A stretch of 10,807 nt of DNA, from the NCBI GenBank assembly GCA_021811225.1, contig JAJZPJ010000088.1:1-10807 (forward strand), read 5' to 3'. The notes under the pieces were generated by a model. The model was given only the letters and a program-made list of their open reading frames with translations. It was not told the DNA's origin and did no database searches. Both the position numbers and the translations under genes were made by a program. Source of the DNA: Pseudomonadota bacterium (lineage in GTDB: Bacteria; Pseudomonadota; Gammaproteobacteria; Burkholderiales; Rhodocyclaceae). Below, in pieces: positions 6,008-10,807 of this stretch (position 1 is its first letter; each line of letters begins with the position of its first letter).

Positions 6008-9000
6008 ATGCGTGCAATTGTCGAGTTCTGCCTGCGTCTGCGCTGGCTGGTCCTGTTCGCGGCCCTGGGGCTGACGCTGCTGGGCAGCGTCGCGGTACTC
6101 CACGCATCCTACGACGTGTTCCCGGAATTCGGGCAGCCCACGGTCACCGTCGTCACCAACGCCGCAGGCCTCGCGCCTCGGCAAATCGAGGCGCTGGTGA
6201 GCACGCCGGTCGAAGACGCGGTCAACGGCATTCCCGGGCTGTCGACCCTGCGCTCGCAGTCGATGGAGGGGCTGTCGGTCGTGACCGCGGTGTTTCGCGG
6301 AAACACTGACGTCTACCGCGATCAGCAGCTCGTGGCGCAGCGGCTGGCGCCGCTGACGCCCACGCTGCCGCCGGGGGCGACGCCGGTGATCGCGCCGCTG
6401 CAATCATCCACGGGGGTCGCGCTGTCCATCGGACTGTCCGCCTCGAAGCTGTCCCTGATGCAGTTGACCGAGATCGCGCGCTGGACCATCCGTCCAGCCC
6501 TGCTCGCGGTGCCGGGCGTCTCCAAGGTCGTGATCTTCGGCGCCCAGCCGGAGCAGTTCCAGGCGCAGTTCGATCCCGACAAGCTCGTCGAACTGCACAT
6601 TGGCCTGAACCAGTTGACCGCAGCGGCCGCCGAGTCCAGCACGGTGCGCGGCGCCGGTGTCGTCAACACGCCCAACCAACAGATCTTCCTGATGAGCCAC
6701 GGTCAGGCCACGACCCCCTCCGCGCTGGCCGACAGTCTGCTGGTGCGCCGCGAGCACCGCAGCGTCACCCTGGGCGAGGTCGCGCACGTCGTGGCGGCAC
6801 CGCCGCCACCCATCGGCGGAGCGCTGGTGGGGAGCAAGCCCGGCCTGCTGCTGGTGGTCGGCTCCCAATACGGCGCCAACACGCTCGACGTGACGCGCGG
6901 GCTCGACCAGGCACTCGCGACCCTGGCGCCGGTGCTCAAGCGCGACGGGATCGAGGTCCAGCCCAACGGGCTGCGGCCGGCTTCGTTCATCGATACAGCG
7001 CTGCGTGACGTGCGCAATTCGCTGAGCATCGGCGCTGTCCTGATCGTGCTGGTGTTGTACCTCGCGCTACGCAACTGGCGTACGGCGGTCATTTCGTTCG
7101 CGGCGATTCCGCTGTCACTGCTGGCCGCTGCGCTGATCCTCGACCACTTCGGCTTCAGCCTGAACACGCTGTCGCTCGGCGGCTTGGCGATCGCCCTGGG
7201 CGAAGTGGTGGACGACGCCGTGGTGGGCGTCGAGAACATCCATCGCCGCCTGCGCGAGAACCGCGCCCTGGCGCAACCGCGGCCGATTCCCGAGGTGGTG
7301 CTGCGTGCGACCATGGAAGTGCGCAAGGCGGTGATCTTCGCCACGTTCTCGGTGGTCATCATCTTCCTGCCCGTACTGCACCTGGCGGGCGTCGCCGGAC
7401 GCCTGTTCGGGCCGCTGGCCTTGGCCTACATCTTCGCGATCCTGTCTTCGCTGGTGGTCGCGCTCACGGTCACGCCGGCGCTGGCGATGCTGCTGCTCGG
7501 CCACAGCCGGCTCGATCCCGCCGATCCGCCGCTGGTCGCGCGCGCCAAGCGCGTCTATGGCCGCCTGCTCGCCGCCGTCGACCGGCATCCCCGTCCGGTG
7601 GGGGGGCTGGTGGTCGTCCTGGTGGTCGGCGGCTTGGCCAGCGTGCCTCTGCTGCGCACGAGCTTTCTGCCGCGCTTCAACGAGAACGACCTCATCGTGC
7701 ATTTCCAGACGGCACCCGGCACATCGCTTGCCACGACGATGCGCATCGGCGAGCGGGCGGTCGCGATCATGCAACGCATGCCGGAGGTGGCGCACGCGGT
7801 GATGCATGCCGGTCGCGCCCACCTGTCCAACGGCAACGCGCTGACCAACAAGGCGGAGATCGACGTCGGCCTGAGCTCCAAGGGCAACGCCGGCAGCTCC
7901 GCCGCCGAGCGGCGCATCCTGGCGGCGGTCCAAGGTGCGCCGGGCGTGCGCTGGTGGGCGAACACCTTCCTGACCGAACGCATCCACGAGACGCTTTCCG
8001 GCGTGACCGCGCCCGTGGTCGTGACGATCTACGGCCGCCATCTCTCCGCGCTGAACGACGACGCCCAGCGCGTGACTGAGGTGCTGAGCCGGTTGCCGGG
8101 AACGGCCGGCGTGCGCATCCAGGCGCCTCCGGGAACGCCTGAACTCTCGATCACGCTCGATCGCGCAGCGCTTGTGCGCTATGGCTTCAGCTCGGCGGAA
8201 GTGCTGCGCGCGATCCAGACCAGCTACGGCGGCCGCACGGTCGGCCGGGTCTATACCGGGGGGGCGTCCTTCCCCATCGTGGTGATACTGCCGCCTTCCT
8301 TGCGTTCTGATCCGGCGGCGATCGCCAATGTGCCGCTGGTCAACCGGTCCGGCACGGTCGTGCTCCTGGGCGCCTTGGCGCACATCCGCGAGCGCTCCGG
8401 CCAGTCGCTTATCCTGCACCGCGGCGCCCAGCGCGTGCAACTCGTCACCGTCAACGTCAGGGGCAGCGCCGCGCAGTTCGTCGCGCAGGCCCGCCGCCAG
8501 CTCGCGAGCCTGTCCCTGGCCTCGGGCGACTATCTGCGCATCGGCGGGACGGCGGCCGCGTCGGGGCAGGCACGGCTGCAACTGGGCCTGGATTTTGGGC
8601 TGGCGCTGGCGGTGATCCTGGGCTTGCTGCTCATTGCCTTACGGGACGGACGGACGATGGCTCTGCTCGCGGTCAACGTGCCGTTTGCGCTGGTGGGCGG
8701 GGTCGCTGCGATCTGGATCGCGCGGCTGCCGGTTTCGCTGGGAGCGGCGGTCGGATTCGTGACGGTCTTCGGGATCACCTTGCGCAACGCGATCATGCTG
8801 CTGTCGCACTACCGGACGCTGGTGACCGAGGAAGGCCGGCCTTGGTCGTGGGAAACGGCGCGGCTCGGGGCGATGAACCGCCTGGCGCCGATCCTGATGA
8901 CTGCGTTGGTGACGGCGCTGGGGCTGCTGCCGCTGGCGATCGGCGCGGGTCTTCCGGGACAGGAGATCGAAGGGCCGATGGCCATCGTGATCCTCGGCGG

Positions 9001-9115
9001 CCTGTTCAGCTCGACCGCGCTGACCCTGCTGGTCCTACCGACCCTGGCCCTGCGCTTCGCGCGGTTCGATGCGGAGCAGCGGGGCGGTGCGGTAGCGCAA
9101 TCCGCGACGTCATGA
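6008..9115 (+). CDS. HME-type RND efflux permease (CusA/CzcA-like), substrate unknown
   Basis: A 1035-residue inner-membrane proton antiporter of normal RND length. TM1 lies at about 12-32, followed by the first porter domain (DVFPEFGQPTV, QIEALVSTPVE, the classic HME start). TM2-TM6 begin near residue 340. The TM4 relay reads GEVVDDAVVGVENIHRRL, with D402 and E409 spaced as in CusA (D405/E412), plus additional acidic residues E399 and D403. The second porter domain and TM7-TM12 follow; the C-terminal block GITLRNAIMLLSHY is typical. At the positions I align with the CusA methionine triad, I see Thr in RIHETLSGV and Phe in VRYGFSSAEV, so CusA-like copper transport is not supported. The ATG at 6008 has a ribosome site (GAAGGGG, 5994-6000) with a 7-base spacer; in-frame TTG and CTG codons just upstream are less likely. 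It is third in the pump operon. Confidence 0.93.
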   Translation: MRAIVEFCLRLRWLVLFAALGLTLLGSVAVLHASYDVFPEFGQPTVTVVTNAAGLAPRQIEALVSTPVEDAVNGIPGLSTLRSQSMEGLSVVTAVFRGNTDVYRDQQLVAQRLAPLTPTLPPGATPVIAPLQSSTGVALSIGLSASKLSLMQLTEIARWTIRPALLAVPGVSKVVIFGAQPEQFQAQFDPDKLVELHIGLNQLTAAAAESSTVRGAGVVNTPNQQIFLMSHGQATTPSALADSLLVRREHRSVTLGEVAHVVAAPPPPIGGALVGSKPGLLLVVGSQYGANTLDVTRGLDQALATLAPVLKRDGIEVQPNGLRPASFIDTALRDVRNSLSIGAVLIVLVLYLALRNWRTAVISFAAIPLSLLAAALILDHFGFSLNTLSLGGLAIALGEVVDDAVVGVENIHRRLRENRALAQPRPIPEVVLRATMEVRKAVIFATFSVVIIFLPVLHLAGVAGRLFGPLALAYIFAILSSLVVALTVTPALAMLLLGHSRLDPADPPLVARAKRVYGRLLAAVDRHPRPVGGLVVVLVVGGLASVPLLRTSFLPRFNENDLIVHFQTAPGTSLATTMRIGERAVAIMQRMPEVAHAVMHAGRAHLSNGNALTNKAEIDVGLSSKGNAGSSAAERRILAAVQGAPGVRWWANTFLTERIHETLSGVTAPVVVTIYGRHLSALNDDAQRVTEVLSRLPGTAGVRIQAPPGTPELSITLDRAALVRYGFSSAEVLRAIQTSYGGRTVGRVYTGGASFPIVVILPPSLRSDPAAIANVPLVNRSGTVVLLGALAHIRERSGQSLILHRGAQRVQLVTVNVRGSAAQFVAQARRQLASLSLASGDYLRIGGTAAASGQARLQLGLDFGLALAVILGLLLIALRDGRTMALLAVNVPFALVGGVAAIWIARLPVSLGAAVGFVTVFGITLRNAIMLLSHYRTLVTEEGRPWSWETARLGAMNRLAPILMTALVTALGLLPLAIGAGLPGQEIEGPMAIVILGGLFSSTALTLLVLPTLALRFARFDAEQRGGAVAQSATS

Positions 9116-9117
9116 AG

Positions 9118-9140
9118 CGCTCGCCTGTCCGAGGCGAGCG
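9118..9140 (+). terminator. 8-bp hairpin just after the permease gene, no U-tract
   Basis: CGCTCGCC (9118-9125) and GGCGAGCG (9133-9140) pair perfectly around a 7-base loop, starting three bases after the permease stop codon. The following bases, ACGACGTTAA, are not T-rich, so this is not a standard rho-independent terminator. It may stop transcription weakly, protect the 3' end of the mRNA, or do both. Confidence 0.5.
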
Positions 9141-9211
9141 ACGACGTTAAGGCCAGGAATCGGCGCATTGCGGTACTGAAGAACGGCGCCAAGCCGAGAC
9201 TGCGACAAGTG

Positions 9212-9238
9212 GCCTAGCCGGCGCGCCTTGGGCTAGGC
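9212..9238. terminator. Second 8-bp perfect hairpin in the gap, no U-tract
   Basis: GCCTAGCC (9212-9219) and GGCTAGGC (9231-9238) pair perfectly around an 11-base loop. The stem can be extended by one G-U pair. No T-run follows on either strand. With the hairpin at 9118-9140 it insulates the permease gene from the next promoter, or it may be a structured RNA or protein site. The stem itself is certain; the function is inferred. Confidence 0.4.
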
Positions 9239-9253
9239 TGCAAGTCGGTAATG

Positions 9254-9278
9254 CCGGTTCCGTTAAATCCTTAACCGG
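9254..9278. promoter_or_regulatory. Nested inverted repeats upstream of the CusC-like gene
   Basis: Two overlapping palindromes share this site: CCGGTT (9254-9259) with AACCGG (9273-9278), and GTTAA (9262-9266) with TTAAC (9271-9275). They overlap, so both cannot form in full at the same time in one RNA. GTTAA-N4-TTAAC has the shape of a DNA-binding site for a dimer. It lies 19 bases upstream of the CopR-type box. The binding protein is unknown. Confidence 0.3.
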
Positions 9279-9296
9279 ACACTACTGACTCGGAAT

Positions 9297-9312
9297 ATGA
9301 CCGAAATGTAAT
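9297..9312 (+). promoter_or_regulatory. CopR/CusR-type box upstream of the CusC-like gene
   Basis: ATGAC-CGAAAT-GTAAT fits the published Pseudomonas CopR consensus (CTGACA-N5-GTAAT) in both half-sites apart from two bases. It is nearly identical to the box at 451-466 and has the same downstream GTCAG block (9319-9323). It lies 45 bases before the ATG at 9358, a normal distance for an activator overlapping the -35 region. I infer control by the regulator encoded at the left edge. Confidence 0.75.
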
Positions 9313-9357
9313 GTTCCGGTCAGCTTCCGGTAGGGAAGGCTTGTTCAAACTGCGGGC

Positions 9358-10629
9358 ATGAAACCTTGCCCAAGTCCAAAGCGCCTCCTGCTCTTTTTCT
9401 TGGCCGGCCTCTGGTGCAGCTTAGCCCAGGCGGCGCCGCCGGGCGGCAACGTCGAATCGCTGCTCGACTATGCCCGCGGGCACAACCCCGAGTACGCCGC
9501 CGTCCGCTTCGACGCGGAGGCGGCCGGGGATCGCGTCGAGCCGGCCGGCGCGCTGCCCGATCCGAGCCTGCGGGTCGAACTGGAGAACATCACCAACGCC
9601 GGCAGCGATGCGCGGCCGAACCTGTTGCCGGGCCGCGTCGGCGACACCAAATACACGCTGCTGCAGCCCTTGCCGTTCTGGGGCAAGCGCGATCTGAAAC
9701 GCCAGGCGGCCGAAGCCGACGCGGACCAGGCGAGAGGCAAGGCGACGACGACCTGGAGCGATCTTGCCGCCAGGATCAAGGAAGCCTACGCGCAGTATTA
9801 CTTCGTCGCCGCCAACGACAAGCTGAGCCGGGAAAATCTGGACCTGATGCGGCGCCTGGAGCAGGTCGCCCAGGTCCGCTATGCCGGCGCTCTGGCGCCG
9901 CAACAGGACGTGATCCGCGCCCAGGTCGAAGAGACCGGCCTGAGCGGCGAGCTCATCGCGATCGACGGCGAGAAGCGGCAGCTCCAGGCGCAGATCAATG
10001 CGCTGATTTCGCGCAATGCCCTGGCGCCCCTGGCCGAGCCGCAGTCCCTGCGTCCGCTGCCGGCGCCGGCCAAGCTGGATTACGCCAGCCTGGCCCAGCG
10101 TCTGCGCGCGCACAATCCGCAACTGTTCACCGAAGAGGCCGGCATACGCTCGGCGCAGAAGAATCGCGATCTCGTCTATCGCAACCGCTACCCGGACTTT
10201 CTCCTGGGAGTCGTTCCGATGCAGACCGGCAGTCAGATAAGCAGCTGGGGCCTGATGCTGGAGATGAACATTCCCCTGCAGCAGGCCTCCCGTCGTTCGC
10301 AGGAGCGCGAAGCCGAGGCGATGCTCGCCGCCGCGCGGGCGCGCAAGGAGGCGACGGCCAACCGGGTCTTGTCGGAGCTCTCCGAAAACCTCGCCGGCAT
10401 CGCTGCCGCCCGGCACACCGAGACCCTGATCGAGACTGGTCTGCTGCCCCAGGCCGGGCTCAGCTTCCAGGCGGCGCTGGCGGGCTACGAGAACGGCAAG
10501 CTGGACTTCGCCACCCTGCTCGATGCGCAGCGGCAGATCCGGCTGGCGAGACTGAGCGCGATCAAGGCGCAAACCCAGGCCCAGGCAAGGCTGGCCGAAA
10601 TCGAGAAACTCTTGGGGGAAGACCTGTGA
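9358..10629 (+). CDS. CusC/CzcC-like outer-membrane factor (TolC family) of a Cus-type pump
   Basis: A 423-residue channel protein. The signal peptide ends at A25 (SLAQA before APP); no lipobox is present, unlike the factor at 3633. The mature part has the metal-type OEP pattern: LLDYARGHNPEYAAVR and ALPDPSLRVELENI in the first part, then LLQPLPFWGKRDLKR, a turn motif common in CusC/CzcC-type factors. A long periplasmic coil with AYAQYYFVAANDKLSRENLDL follows, and then a second repeat from about 240 (LAQRLRAHNPQLF) to the end. The ATG at 9358 follows the box at 9297-9312 by 45 bases; the ribosome site is weak. Its stop overlaps the GTG of the CusB-like gene (10626-10629), so they are coupled. 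The family call is firm. Copper or silver as substrate is inferred from the box and the CusB-type neighbour. Confidence 0.9.
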   Translation: MKPCPSPKRLLLFFLAGLWCSLAQAAPPGGNVESLLDYARGHNPEYAAVRFDAEAAGDRVEPAGALPDPSLRVELENITNAGSDARPNLLPGRVGDTKYTLLQPLPFWGKRDLKRQAAEADADQARGKATTTWSDLAARIKEAYAQYYFVAANDKLSRENLDLMRRLEQVAQVRYAGALAPQQDVIRAQVEETGLSGELIAIDGEKRQLQAQINALISRNALAPLAEPQSLRPLPAPAKLDYASLAQRLRAHNPQLFTEEAGIRSAQKNRDLVYRNRYPDFLLGVVPMQTGSQISSWGLMLEMNIPLQQASRRSQEREAEAMLAAARARKEATANRVLSELSENLAGIAAARHTETLIETGLLPQAGLSFQAALAGYENGKLDFATLLDAQRQIRLARLSAIKAQTQAQARLAEIEKLLGEDL

Positions 10630-10807
10630 GCGCAGGAAATCGGCGGAGCCTCGTGTCCGCGGTCATGGTGGCCATCGTGGCATTGGCGGCGGCGGGCGGC
10701 TATTGGTTCGGCGGCCGCAGCGAACGCGGCGCTTCTTCGGCCAACACCCTGGCGGCGGCACCCGCAGCGAAGGAGCGCAAGCCGCTCTATTACCGCAATC
10801 CGATGGG
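10626..10807 (+). CDS. cusB: CusB-like RND periplasmic adaptor, N-terminal part (cut by window edge)
   Basis: Sixty codons are visible from a GTG that overlaps the upstream stop (GTGA). The N-terminus has a basic start (NRR), one hydrophobic segment (about 9-28, LVSAVMVAIVALAAAGGYWF) serving as a signal or membrane anchor, an Ala-rich linker, and then KPLYYRNPMG. That last motif opens the heavy-metal-binding domain found in many CusB-type adaptors, normally continued by further methionines. The domain and the remaining adaptor are beyond the window. The GTG start is supported by the 4-base overlap and by the lack of another start before the hydrophobic segment; a later GTG or ATG (codons 10 and 14) would cut into it. 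A CusA-type permease is expected downstream. In contrast to the adaptor at 4982, this one has the metal-binding front end. Confidence 0.85.
   Translation, partial: MSAGNRRSLVSAVMVAIVALAAAGGYWFGGRSERGASSANTLAAAPAAKERKPLYYRNPM

Noticed and set aside
5195..6403. Minus-strand frame of 402 codons across the adaptor and permease start
   Set aside because: It lies antisense to two well-supported genes and shows low-complexity Arg/Gln/His composition with no recognisable domain.
7115..8581. Long minus-strand frame of 488 codons inside the permease gene
   Set aside because: It is fully antisense to a conserved RND permease, its translation is rich in Arg, Gln, His and Asp with no motif, and such frames are usual opposite GC-rich genes.
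1..10807. tRNA, rRNA, CRISPR array, insertion sequence or attachment site
   Set aside because: I saw no cloverleaf, no regularly spaced repeats, no transposase or integrase frame, and no terminal inverted repeats with target duplications.

Overview
The window is high-GC DNA, most likely from a betaproteobacterium. That assignment is an inference from base composition, gene content and the style of the metal-efflux genes; there is no rRNA or other phylogenetic marker. Almost everything supportable belongs to envelope metal handling or RND-type efflux.

Left end (1-1317): a CusR/CopR/IrlR-type response regulator reads leftward and is cut by the window edge after its receiver domain. Divergent from it is a two-gene unit: a secreted cupredoxin with an intact type-1 copper ligand set, and a small membrane protein with a C-terminal SHOCT domain. 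Between the two directions lies a palindromic CopR/CusR-type box.

Middle (1606-9115): a second two-component system (OmpR-family regulator and overlapping sensor kinase) is followed on the same strand by a complete tripartite RND pump in the order outer-membrane factor, periplasmic adaptor, inner-membrane permease. The outer-membrane factor is a predicted lipoprotein. The adaptor is unusually short and seems to lack a normal lipoyl region. The permease is of the CusA/CzcA (HME) type but does not carry the methionines expected for CusA-like copper transport. These five genes sit tightly together and probably form one sensing and export module of unknown substrate. A 288-base, visibly less GC-rich gap precedes the module and a 242-base gap with two strong hairpins follows it.

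Right end (9358-10807): a second, CusC-like outer-membrane factor overlaps the start of a CusB-like adaptor whose metal-binding motif is just beginning at the window edge; a CusA-type permease would be expected next. Upstream of this operon is a near copy of the box found at the left end, in the same orientation and with the same downstream half-site.

My reading is that the left and right ends form one copper regulon (regulator, cupredoxin, SHOCT protein, Cus pump) held together by the shared operator, and that the middle module with its own two-component system lies inside it. No tRNA, rRNA, CRISPR array, insertion sequence or attachment site was recognised.
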